A DNA stretch of 5,309 nucleotides, taken from contig URFF01000083.1 of NCBI GenBank assembly GCA_900546995.1, forward strand, positions 1 to 5,309, written 5' to 3'. The translations under genes were made by a program, and so were the position numbers. The stretch is from an uncultured Sutterella sp. Its GTDB lineage: Bacteria; Pseudomonadota; Gammaproteobacteria; Burkholderiales; Burkholderiaceae_F. The notes beneath the pieces were generated by a model. It was not told the DNA's origin. It worked only from the letters and a program-made list of their open reading frames with translations, and made no database searches. This document shows, one piece after another, positions 1 to 5,309 of the stretch; position 1 is the first letter of the stretch; each line of letters begins with the position of its first letter.

Positions 1-646
1 GACCACTTGCCTTTCGACAAACTTCCGAGAGATAGTGACCGTTCACAAAAAGCGCCTTGGCGTAATAATCCAATTGCCGATGCTCGCGATAGTCGCCCCG
101 CATGAGTAAGCCAATGAAGCGATTTAAAAGATCGGCTTTTCGATCCGAGAGACGCTCCATACGAGCGCTTTTAGCGTGAATGTCGTAAAGATCCAAAATA
201 TGCGCCATTAAAAGGTGACCGATCATTTCTTCATAGAAATAATGACCGCGATCGTGGAGACGTTCATTGAGGCGGCGAAGATCCTCGGCGCAACGCAAAG
301 CAATCTCAGCGGATAATTTCATCACCGGATTTTGTAGCAATGCCAATTGCCCAATCACACCGTAGTTACTGCGAAGCGCTAAACCGGTCACAAAACGCTC
401 ATCTAACGCCATCACAATGCCTTCGAAATCGGACGATTCGTTAAACGATCGTGCCAATCGCACATTGGGCAAAATCACGTAATCGTTGGGACCGACGTTA
501 TAGAGCGTTTCCTGAAAAAGAAAACTGAGCGCACCTTTCAAACACAAAATATGCACAATCTCCCCATACTTTCGGTCGGCCAGCAACGTCGATACGGACT
601 TGGCAAAGGTAATCGGGGATGTATTTGTTTCAGCAATCGAACTCAT
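1..646 (-). CDS. AraC-family transcriptional regulator, partial (C-terminal end beyond window)
   Basis: The minus strand is open from ATG at 646 to the left edge: 215 codons with no stop. Residues about 10-90 look like an AraC-type sensor domain of cupin style, including NDYVILP at 54-60. Residues about 110-170 form a helical linker. The C-terminal end contains the first recognition helix-turn-helix of an AraC/XylS DNA-binding domain (YYAKALFVNGHYLSEVCRKA, 194-213), matching the family pattern of A..L.vs..YLS..FK...G. AraC proteins of this layout run to about 280-300 residues, so roughly 70-80 residues with the second helix-turn-helix lie outside the window. The ribosome site is weak: GGAG lies 12 nt before the ATG. 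The gene is divergent from two aldo-keto reductases 116 bp away, which are its most likely targets (inference). The ligand is unknown. Confidence 0.9.
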   Translation of the reverse strand, partial: MSSIAETNTSPITFAKSVSTLLADRKYGEIVHILCLKGALSFLFQETLYNVGPNDYVILPNVRLARSFNESSDFEGIVMALDERFVTGLALRSNYGVIGQLALLQNPVMKLSAEIALRCAEDLRRLNERLHDRGHYFYEEMIGHLLMAHILDLYDIHAKSARMERLSDRKADLLNRFIGLLMRGDYREHRQLDYYAKALFVNGHYLSEVCRKASG

Positions 647-762
647 TTTTACGCAAAACTCCGAATAGTGACATTTTCCATCAGAAAAGCATAAACCGGA
701 TTGATCGTTGCAAGCTAACATTCATTTTAACGATTTAGTCTTTGTTTTAAAGGAGTTAAAAG
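647..762. promoter_or_regulatory. Divergent intergenic control region between the araC-type gene and the reductase operon
   Basis: This 116-bp, AT-rich spacer separates two divergent genes, so both promoters and any regulator operator should lie here or in the adjoining gene ends. For the plus strand, TTGATC (701-706) with TTTTAA (725-730) at 18-bp spacing is a passable but weak sigma70-like pair. A small inverted repeat TTTTC-catca-GAAAA sits at 674-688. The clear signal is AAAGGAG at 749-755, 7 nt before the ATG at 763, which is a strong ribosome site. I could not identify an AraC operator with confidence. Confidence 0.4.
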
Positions 763-1611
763 ATGAAAGAAGTTCGCTTTAATAACGGTGTGATGATGCC
801 GGCCGTGGGTTTCGGTGTTTATCAAATTCCGAAATCTGAAACCACGCAAGCGGTATTGGACGCTTTGGAAGTGGGCTATCGTCTCATTGATACGGCGGCA
901 AGCTACTTTAACGAAAAAGAAGTGGGCAATGCAATTGTCCAAAGCGGCATCAAACGCGAAGACGTTTTCATCACGAGCAAACTCTGGGTGCAAGACTACG
1001 AGTACGAGGATGCGCTCAAGGCATTCGATAATTCCTTGAAAGCATTGGGGGTTGACTATATTGACCTCTATTTGTTGCACAAACCCTACGGCAACTATTA
1101 CGCCGCCTGGCGTGCGCTGGAAAAACTGCACCGCGAGGGACTTATTCGTGCAATCGGTGTCACGAGTTTTTCCAACGAACGTCTGCAAGATCTTTTCCTT
1201 CACAACGAAGTCAAACCAGCGCTTAATCAACTGGAAACGCACCCCTTCTTCCAACAAAATGATGCCAACACCTTCCTACAGGCCGAGGGCATCGTTCATG
1301 AAGCCTGGGCGCCGTTTGCCGAAGGTCAAAAGGACATCTTCAATAACCCGACATTGAAGACCATTGCAACCGCTCACGATAAAACCGTTGCACAAGTGAT
1401 TTTGCGCTGGCTCAATCAACGTAATGTCGTGGTCATTCCGAAGTCCGTGCGTAAAGATCGCATGATCGAAAACTTCAATAGCTTTGACTTCACCCTCTCG
1501 GAAGCGGAAATGGCGACCATCGCGGAATTGGATACGGGTAAAAGCCCGATTTACGATGATCAGGATCTAGCAACCACGAAATTTATCGGTTTACACCGTA
1601 TTCATGACTAA
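763..1611 (+). CDS. Aldo-keto reductase, 2,5-diketo-gluconate reductase-like (first of a tandem pair)
   Basis: A 282-residue cytosolic TIM-barrel oxidoreductase, expected to reduce aldehydes or ketones with NADPH. The catalytic tetrad is complete: Asp43 (LIDTA), Tyr48 (SYFNE), Lys73 (TSKLW) and His106 (YLLHKP). The cofactor phosphate-binding segment IPKSVRKDRMIENF lies at 225-238. Length is normal for the AKR5-type bacterial family. The start is set by AAAGGAG 7 nt upstream, and MKEVRFNNG is the usual N-terminus. One oddity is Thr134-Ser135 where the family normally has Ser-Asn (GVSNF), the pair that contacts the nicotinamide carboxamide; the paralogue downstream keeps Ser-Asn. It is first in a two-gene operon with 19 nt to the next start, divergent from an AraC-type regulator. 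The substrate cannot be read from sequence. YafB/DkgA-like methylglyoxal or diketogluconate reduction is only one possibility. Confidence 0.95.
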   Translation: MKEVRFNNGVMMPAVGFGVYQIPKSETTQAVLDALEVGYRLIDTAASYFNEKEVGNAIVQSGIKREDVFITSKLWVQDYEYEDALKAFDNSLKALGVDYIDLYLLHKPYGNYYAAWRALEKLHREGLIRAIGVTSFSNERLQDLFLHNEVKPALNQLETHPFFQQNDANTFLQAEGIVHEAWAPFAEGQKDIFNNPTLKTIATAHDKTVAQVILRWLNQRNVVVIPKSVRKDRMIENFNSFDFTLSEAEMATIAELDTGKSPIYDDQDLATTKFIGLHRIHD

Positions 1612-1614
1612 TTT

Positions 1615-1620
1615 AAAGGA
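1615..1620 (+). promoter_or_regulatory. Ribosome binding site deciding the start of the second reductase
   Basis: AAAGGA lies 10 nt before the ATG at 1631. An in-frame ATG at 1604 lies upstream of this site, overlaps the end of the previous gene and has no ribosome site of its own. The 1631 start also makes the protein begin MKTTLLNNG, lining up exactly with the first reductase. The 1631 start is therefore preferred. Confidence 0.75.
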
Positions 1621-1630
1621 CGATGTAACA

Positions 1631-2497
1631 ATGAAAACCACCTTATTGAATAATGGCGTTCAAATGCCGCTTTTAGGATACGGTGTCTTTCAAATCACAC
1701 CGCAAGATTGCGAGCGCTGCGTACGCGAAGCACTTGAAGTCGGCTATCGCAGTATCGATACCGCCCAAGCCTACTATAACGAAGAAGCTGTTGGTCGCGC
1801 GATTAAAGCCTCACATATTGACCGCGAGGAGCTCTTTATTACAACAAAAGTTTGGATTTCCAACGCGGGAGAAGAAAAAGCCGCGCAAAGCATCGACGAG
1901 TCACTTAAGAAACTACAAACCGACTACATCGATTTGTTGCTGATTCACCAACCGTTTGGTGACTACTACGGAACCTACCGCGCGATGCAAAAGGCTTACG
2001 AATCCGGCAAGGTTCGGGCAATCGGGCTGAGCAATTTCTACGACGACCGTTTTGTCGATCTCGCCGAAAACATGAACATCAAGCCCGCCATTTTGCAGCT
2101 TGAAACCCACGTCTTCACCCAGCAGCAAAAAATGCGGGCTTTGGCAAAAGACTATGGAACGAAAATCATGGCTTGGGCGCCGCTAGCCGAAGGGCAAAAC
2201 AACTTTTTCAAAAACGAAACGCTCGCTGAAATCGGCAAGCGTTACGGGAAAACGGTTGCACAAGTCGCTTTGAACTTTTTAACCACTGAAGACATCATCG
2301 TCATCCCGAAATCCGTTCATCGCGAACGAATGGCAGAAAATTTCGCCATCGACGATTTTGAACTAACTGAAGAGGAGCTTGAACGCATCCGTGCACTTGA
2401 TACCGGACACCGCCTGATCGCAACCGATTTCACTGCGCCCGAATTCGTCAAATTCCTTTTGAATTACGACAAACAATTCGCACCGAGAAAGGATTAA
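1631..2497 (+). CDS. Aldo-keto reductase, 2,5-diketo-gluconate reductase-like (second of a tandem pair)
   Basis: A 288-residue NADPH-dependent carbonyl reductase of the same subfamily as the gene before it. The tetrad falls at identical positions: Asp43 (SIDTA), Tyr48 (AYYNE), Lys73 (TTKVW) and His106 (LLIHQP). It keeps the canonical nicotinamide-binding Ser134-Asn135 in GLSNF, Gln156, and the phosphate-binding IPKSVHRERMAENF at 225-238. A gapless hand alignment with its neighbour gives about 125 identities in the first 260 residues (about 48%), then the C-termini diverge (about 28 residues here, with FVKFLLNYDKQF). This points to an old tandem duplication with time for substrate specificities to separate; the C-terminal loop of these enzymes helps form the substrate pocket. 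The 19-nt gap implies co-transcription with the first gene. The alternative start at 1604 (297 residues) was rejected on ribosome-site position. The substrate is unknown. Confidence 0.95.
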   Translation: MKTTLLNNGVQMPLLGYGVFQITPQDCERCVREALEVGYRSIDTAQAYYNEEAVGRAIKASHIDREELFITTKVWISNAGEEKAAQSIDESLKKLQTDYIDLLLIHQPFGDYYGTYRAMQKAYESGKVRAIGLSNFYDDRFVDLAENMNIKPAILQLETHVFTQQQKMRALAKDYGTKIMAWAPLAEGQNNFFKNETLAEIGKRYGKTVAQVALNFLTTEDIIVIPKSVHRERMAENFAIDDFELTEEELERIRALDTGHRLIATDFTAPEFVKFLLNYDKQFAPRKD

Positions 2498-2636
2498 AGA
2501 TATCGGCAGATCAGAGCGAGTTTTTTGCTTTAAGGCAATTTGCTTTGCCGAGCAACGGTTTGAATCAGCAAAAAGTCGGAAACTGTTAGAATCCTTTTAT
2601 CGATGTTTTGTTTTTCTATTTTGAGGATTTTTTGAA
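2498..2636. other. Intergenic spacer with small overlapping hairpins, no clear terminator
   Basis: This 139-bp gap follows the reductase operon. A T-run sits at 2521-2526 but no convincing stem precedes it. Just after it are mutually exclusive short inverted repeats: GGCAA (2534-2538) with TTGCC (2545-2549), and TTGCT (2540-2544) with AGCAA (2551-2555). Each gives a 5-bp stem with a 6-nt loop and no T-run following. Termination of the reductase transcript here is therefore uncertain, and read-through into the next gene is possible. Confidence 0.4.
2584..2592 (+). promoter_or_regulatory. Candidate extended -10 promoter for the phosphoribosyltransferase gene
   Basis: TGTTAGAAT is a TGn extension followed by TAGAAT, one base from the TATAAT consensus. 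No good -35 lies at 17-18 bp; TTGAAT at 2560-2565 is 21 bp away. Extended -10 promoters can work with a poor -35. Initiation near 2599 would give a leader of about 38 nt. This is a pattern match only. Confidence 0.4.
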
Positions 2637-3233
2637 ATGAAATACTTTGATTTTGAACTCATGGGTGTCAAGCGTAAGCTCCCCTTTGTCAAGGTCAACG
2701 ACAAGATGGCTCTGGCTAGTTTTGTGGTGCTTTCCGACACTGAACTCGTTCAAACCGTTGCGCCGGAACTCGTGCGTCGCTTACCCGAAGTGGATCTTTT
2801 GATGACGGCAGAAGCCAAAGGCATCATTTTGACCTATGAAATGAGCCGCTTAATGGGCATGAAAGATTTCGTCGTTGCCCGCAAGAGCTACAAGCCCTAT
2901 ATGCAAAACGCGCTTTCGCACACAGTGCATTCGGTCACAACGCAAAAGGAACAAACGCTGTGGTTGGATGGCTCGGAAGCCGAACGTTTGCGCGGCAAAC
3001 GTGTGGCTTTGATTGATGACGTTTTCGCTACCGGTGAATCGTTGGCCGCCATCGAAGCGTTGGCCGTGGCCGCAGGCGCCAAGGTGGTTGCCCGTGCTGC
3101 CATTTTGGCCGAATTGGAATCCGTTGATCGCAAGGATATCATCTACTTGAAAGAACACTATGTGTTCCGCGCTAACGAAGACGGTACCTTCACACCGATT
3201 AAGAGCTTGAAAGAATTGGACGAAGTAAAATAA
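2637..3233 (+). CDS. Phosphoribosyltransferase, adenine phosphoribosyltransferase-like (substrate uncertain)
   Basis: A 198-residue soluble type I phosphoribosyltransferase, expected to join a nucleobase to PRPP with release of pyrophosphate. The PRPP loop is complete: VALIDDVFATGES at 123-135, with the paired acids Asp127-Asp128 and the Thr-Gly that hold the ribose phosphate. TAEAKGI at 57-63 and ARKSYKPYM at 81-89 match a conserved subgroup of COG0503 (Apt-like) proteins often labelled adenine phosphoribosyltransferase. Length suits that subgroup, slightly longer than true Apt (about 170-180). The hood region that selects the base differs from classical Apt as far as I can recall, so adenine is not assured; xanthine or a salvage or regulatory role is possible. 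GAGGA at 2623-2627, 9 nt upstream, supports the start. The gene is monocistronic, between its own candidate promoter and a strong terminator. Confidence 0.85.
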   Translation: MKYFDFELMGVKRKLPFVKVNDKMALASFVVLSDTELVQTVAPELVRRLPEVDLLMTAEAKGIILTYEMSRLMGMKDFVVARKSYKPYMQNALSHTVHSVTTQKEQTLWLDGSEAERLRGKRVALIDDVFATGESLAAIEALAVAAGAKVVARAAILAELESVDRKDIIYLKEHYVFRANEDGTFTPIKSLKELDEVK

Positions 3234-3257
3234 TTTCCTATCTCTAATTTACTCCAT

Positions 3258-3295
3258 CCCCGATTTCGTTTGCATACCGAATCGGGGCTTTTCTT
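3258..3295 (+). terminator. Rho-independent terminator of the phosphoribosyltransferase gene
   Basis: CCCCGATT (3258-3265) pairs perfectly with AATCGGGG (3280-3287). After a one-base bulge a further CG/CG pair extends the stem, and it is followed by CTTTTCTT. It begins 24 nt after the stop codon, which is ideal placement. Confidence 0.88.
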
Positions 3296-3308
3296 ATCCA
3301 AATTAAAC

Positions 3309-3344
3309 AAACGCCTCAAGACCGAATCGGTTTTGAGGCGTTTT
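3309..3344. terminator. Bidirectional terminator between convergent genes
   Basis: The arms 3309-3324 and 3328-3343 form a 16-bp stem (AAACGCCTCAA with TTGAGGCGTTT, a G-U pair, then ACCG with CGGT) closed by a 3-nt loop. On the plus strand it ends in TTTT. On the minus strand the stem is followed by GTTTAATT, so it can also end transcripts of the permease gene, whose stop codon lies 25 nt away at 3369. On the minus strand the G-U becomes an A-C mismatch, so it should be slightly weaker in that direction. Confidence 0.85.
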
Positions 3345-3368
3345 CCACAAGTCAGAAGCAATCAGACA

Positions 3369-4322
3369 TTATTTCCCAGCTTCACGTGCATCCATATGAC
3401 GTTGATGCGCTTCGGCGTGCCCCGGCGTTGTGGCCTTTTTCACGCTGTGAGCCAATTGATTTTCCTGACGGGTGAAGTAGCTTGCCGAAATACCGGCCAC
3501 CACAATCAACACCATGCCGCAGACAATCGCGAAGGTGGCGGGTTCTCCGAAAACAATCTCACCCAAAATGGTTGAAAAGAGCACCACGGTGTACTGCAGC
3601 GCACCACTTAAAACCAAATTGCCGCGACTAAAGGCTCGAGTCAATGTGAATTGAGCAAACGTTGCGCAAAGCATGAAGCCCAAAATACTCACCAAGGCCG
3701 CTTGATTGGGCATCGTAAAGCCACCGGTCAAGAGCGTGCCGGTCAAGCCACCCACGGTACCGGCCAACATGAAGTAAAAGAGAATGCGCATTTCAGGCTC
3801 ATGCAAAATGCTCAAGCGCTTCACATAAGTGACAGCCACGGCCGTGCAAAAGCCCGCTGCCAAGCCAACCGACGCGGGTAGATACTCATCGGGCGTGATC
3901 GTGGGCGAGAGCATCACCACGACACCTGCGAAACCGAGCACCAACGTGGACAGCAACTTCCAATTGATCCCCCGATGATGCATAACCGCAATGCCGATCG
4001 TAAAACACCCAACAAACAAAGGCGAGGTGTAATTTAAGGTCATGGCCAAACCGACATTGAGGTGTGAAATGGAGAAAATGCCGGCAATCACAGCACCGAC
4101 ACCGACGACCGAACGCAACGCATGATCAATCGGGTGCTTGGTGTGAATGGTCATGTGGCGATAGCGCATGAGGCTATAGAAAACCACCAAACCGAAAATG
4201 GAACGATAAAACAGAACTTCAAAAGAACCGATACCTTCCATACCGGCGTATTTCACGCAAACGGCATAGACGGCAAAAAAAATGGCCGCAACGACCATCC
4301 ATAGGGATTGAAGGTATTGCAT
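3369..4322 (-). CDS. EamA/DMT-family inner-membrane transporter
   Basis: A 317-residue membrane protein with the ten-helix, two-repeat layout of the drug/metabolite transporter superfamily. My helix estimates are about 7-27, 33-52, 69-89, 92-115, 121-139, 148-168, 178-200, 206-226, 236-256 and 262-282. The two EamA repeats are about 5-139 and 150-281. Family-like features are FYRSIFGLVVF (38-48), LNYTSPLFVG (97-106) ending repeat one, and TRAFSRGNLVLSGALQY (228-244) in repeat two. Such proteins export or import small metabolites (amino acids, S-adenosylmethionine, nucleosides and others); the cargo cannot be told here. A hydrophilic tail of about 35 residues follows the last helix, with His at 292, 302, 306 and 309. 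The start at 4322 places helix one right at the N-terminus, though no strong ribosome site precedes it. It is a single-gene unit with its own promoter and a convergent downstream neighbour. Confidence 0.92.
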   Translation of the reverse strand: MQYLQSLWMVVAAIFFAVYAVCVKYAGMEGIGSFEVLFYRSIFGLVVFYSLMRYRHMTIHTKHPIDHALRSVVGVGAVIAGIFSISHLNVGLAMTLNYTSPLFVGCFTIGIAVMHHRGINWKLLSTLVLGFAGVVVMLSPTITPDEYLPASVGLAAGFCTAVAVTYVKRLSILHEPEMRILFYFMLAGTVGGLTGTLLTGGFTMPNQAALVSILGFMLCATFAQFTLTRAFSRGNLVLSGALQYTVVLFSTILGEIVFGEPATFAIVCGMVLIVVAGISASYFTRQENQLAHSVKKATTPGHAEAHQRHMDAREAGK

Positions 4323-4360
4323 AAACAGACTTCGCTTAAGGGTTAACGATAGTACCTTTC

Positions 4361-4390
4361 ACTATACGCCGAACTTTAAGAAAATAACAA
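4361..4390 (-). promoter_or_regulatory. Sigma70-like promoter for the EamA transporter gene
   Basis: Read on the minus strand, TTGTTA (4390-4385) and TATAGT (4366-4361) are separated by 18 bp, close to the -35/-10 consensus. Initiation near 4354 would give a leader of about 31 nt. It lies immediately downstream of the terminator that closes the preceding operon, as expected for an independent unit. Confidence 0.6.
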
Positions 4391-4400
4391 GAGGCGCATA

Positions 4401-4441
4401 CGAACAAAATTGGCACGCTAATATCGTCTCAGCGTGCCAAT
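4401..4441 (-). terminator. Rho-independent terminator of the nicotinamidase-like operon
   Basis: On the minus strand ATTGGCACGCT (4441-4431) pairs perfectly with AGCGTGCCAAT (4419-4409), an 11-bp stem with an 11-nt loop, followed by TTTGTTCG. It starts 24 nt after the stop codon at 4466. The plus-strand reading lacks a T-run, so its direction is clear. Confidence 0.92.
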
Positions 4442-4465
4442 CTATCATCATTGGAAACGTTCTTT

Positions 4466-5110
4466 CTATTTAATTTCTCGATTGAGGACGTCTTGACTTG
4501 TCACAAAGTGAACACCCTTGAGTTGGAGTGCTTCAGCGGTGGCCGCATCCGCGCCTTGAGCATCAAACCCCGCGATAGCGTCCGTGACCCAGTACACATC
4601 ATGCTCGTAATGACGAGCATCCAACGCCGTATGCACCAACTGATCTTCACGGTTTAAGCCGCAAAGATAAATTCGGTTCACAAAGCGGTCCTCACAATAA
4701 GCTTGAAGTCCGGTTTCCGTTTTACGATCGGCTTCTAAAAACGCTGAGTAGCTATCAATACCGGCATTGGTTGCCTTCAAAATGGCAATGACGCGTGACA
4801 TCGGTAAACGCAGTCCCTTGGCTAAATCAGCGCCCACGGAGCCCTCAAGACAGAATTTTGGTTTCAGCGTGACATCACCCGCTTCCGTTTGAATCGTCTC
4901 ACCGACTTGATGGCCGGGGTGATTCTCTGCGAAAGCGACATGAGTTTCCGGCCGGAAATCTTGCGTCACAATCACTCGCGAAAAGGTCTCAGCCATTGCG
5001 GCAATCGGCGCCATGACCGTTTCGGCCCCGGCAACCGGCAAGGCACCGTCGGCCATGAAATCATTTTGCATATCCTGCACAACGAGTGCGGTAAAAATCT
5101 TAATCGGCAT
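4466..5110 (-). CDS. Nicotinamidase/isochorismatase-fold protein lacking the catalytic cysteine
   Basis: A 214-residue soluble protein of the cysteine-hydrolase (isochorismatase-like) superfamily, closest in pattern to nicotinamidase PncA. Numbering is from the ATG at 5110. Family landmarks are VVQDMQNDF at 10-18 with catalytic Asp13, VIVTQDFRPETHVAFA at 46-61, LEGSVGADL at 88-96, LKATNAGIDSYSAF at 111-124 with catalytic Lys112, and TALDA at 161-165. Several key residues differ. In CGLNREDQLVHTALDA, Gln157 stands where the nucleophilic Cys of GLATDYCV belongs. The metal ligands of PncA (Asp, His, His, His) read Asp51, Arg53, His57 and Phe86. Amide hydrolysis by the usual thiol route therefore looks impossible. 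Spacing around the site is preserved, so this is not a frameshift. It may be a pseudoenzyme, a Cys-independent hydrolase (the isochorismatase PhzD also lacks Cys) or a binding protein. It overlaps the upstream flavoenzyme gene by 11 nt, so it is probably translationally coupled. Confidence 0.85.
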   Translation of the reverse strand: MPIKIFTALVVQDMQNDFMADGALPVAGAETVMAPIAAMAETFSRVIVTQDFRPETHVAFAENHPGHQVGETIQTEAGDVTLKPKFCLEGSVGADLAKGLRLPMSRVIAILKATNAGIDSYSAFLEADRKTETGLQAYCEDRFVNRIYLCGLNREDQLVHTALDARHYEHDVYWVTDAIAGFDAQGADAATAEALQLKGVHFVTSQDVLNREIK

Positions 5111-5309
5111 ATCGTTCTCCCAACATCGCTTCAAATTCATCGATTAATCGTTTAACAGCAGCCTGAGCCGATCCGGTGGGCGCCGTTTGCGCGGCCTGTC
5201 CCAAGGGCATTTCCATCAAATCCAATCGGCCTTGCGCTTGAGCGGCTTCATAAACGGTATGAAGCGCTTTCAATTGCCCCGGATAAGGAGCTGCCTCAAG
5301 ACCAGCACC
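5100..5309 (-). CDS. C-terminal fragment of an FMN-dependent oxidoreductase, probably nitronate monooxygenase-like
   Basis: The minus strand is open from the right edge to the stop at 5100, giving the last 69 residues of a protein whose start is outside the window. The pattern PYPGQLKALHTVYEAA (9-24), then MEMPLGQAAQ (32-41) and a final helix VKRLIDEFEAML (52-63), resembles the tail of the 2-nitropropane dioxygenase/nitronate monooxygenase family, where a (W/M)AGQ motif is followed by a terminal helix. The related enoyl-ACP reductase FabK is the main alternative, since it shares this tail. The fragment is too short to be certain and shows no FMN-binding motif. The downstream nicotinamidase-like gene begins inside its last codons in another frame, so the two are almost certainly one operon. 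Confidence 0.5.
   Translation of the reverse strand, partial: GAGLEAAPYPGQLKALHTVYEAAQAQGRLDLMEMPLGQAAQTAPTGSAQAAVKRLIDEFEAMLGERYAD
5117..5121 (-). promoter_or_regulatory. Ribosome binding site deciding the nicotinamidase-like start
   Basis: GGGAG on the minus strand, 6 nt before the ATG at 5110, lies inside the end of the upstream gene. The longer in-frame start at 5140 would add MNLKRCWEND, which precedes this site, does not resemble the family N-terminus and overlaps the neighbour by 41 nt. The 5110 start, giving MPIKIFTALVVQDMQ, is preferred. Confidence 0.8.

Noticed and set aside
674..688. TTTTC-catca-GAAAA inverted repeat in the divergent spacer as the AraC operator
   Set aside because: Five-base arms of simple A/T runs are expected by chance in AT-rich spacers, and AraC proteins usually bind direct repeats.
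727..1257. A 176-codon open frame on the minus strand inside the first reductase
   Set aside because: It lies opposite a clearly conserved enzyme with a complete catalytic tetrad, has no recognisable domain and no good ribosome site. It is a shadow frame.
1604..2497. Longer second reductase starting at 1604
   Set aside because: The ribosome site AAAGGA lies inside that extension, and the 1631 start aligns exactly with the paralogue.
3158..3575. Two opposite-strand reading frames (3158-3361 minus, 3270-3575 plus) containing nearly the same peptide, KRLKTDSVLRR and KRLKTESVLRR
   Set aside because: The likeness comes from the palindromic terminator at 3309-3343 being read on both strands. Both frames also run into real genes, so they are not coding.
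4466..5140. Longer nicotinamidase-like protein starting at 5140
   Set aside because: The GGGAG ribosome site is 6 nt before the 5110 ATG, and the extra ten residues do not resemble the family N-terminus.
1..5309. CRISPR array, tRNA/rRNA genes, insertion sequence or phage genes
   Set aside because: No spaced direct repeats, cloverleaf sequences, transposase motifs or terminal inverted repeats were seen. The space is accounted for by the listed genes and short spacers.

Overview
The window reads as ordinary, tightly packed bacterial chromosome, with about 48% GC by eye, Shine-Dalgarno-led genes and hairpin/T-run terminators. It holds five complete protein genes, plus one gene cut by each window edge. 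The gene families (AraC regulator, aldo-keto reductases, EamA permease, nicotinamidase-like protein, FMN oxidoreductase) are widespread. A host-associated Gram-negative, perhaps a proteobacterium, fits the style, but the sequence does not fix a genus. I see no tRNA, rRNA, insertion sequence, CRISPR array or phage gene.

Left part (1-2497): a minus-strand AraC-family regulator, with its C-terminal DNA-binding half running off the left edge, is divergent from a plus-strand operon of two aldo-keto reductases. The reductases are tandem paralogues: they align without gaps over their first 260 residues, at about 48% identity by hand count. Both keep the Asp43/Tyr48/Lys73/His106 catalytic tetrad. The 116-bp divergent spacer must carry both promoters. 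The likely reading is a regulator controlling an adjacent carbonyl-reducing pair, comparable in layout to the E. coli YqhC system but not shown to be the same.

Middle part (2498-3368): a stand-alone type I phosphoribosyltransferase of the Apt-like group has its own candidate extended -10 promoter and ends at a strong terminator. A second, longer hairpin lies between it and the convergent transporter gene and can serve both strands. The two hairpins share an identical 10-mer.

Right part (3369-5309, all minus strand): a ten-helix EamA/DMT permease has a recognisable promoter. That promoter is insulated by a strong terminator ending the operon upstream of it. This upstream operon consists of the C-terminal end of a probable FMN-dependent nitronate monooxygenase-like protein overlapping by 11 nt a nicotinamidase/isochorismatase-fold protein. 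The latter is the most interesting item. It keeps the family's catalytic Asp and Lys, but has Gln where the nucleophilic Cys should be and has lost two of the four usual metal ligands. It is therefore probably not a working nicotinamidase, whatever a name transferred by homology would say.
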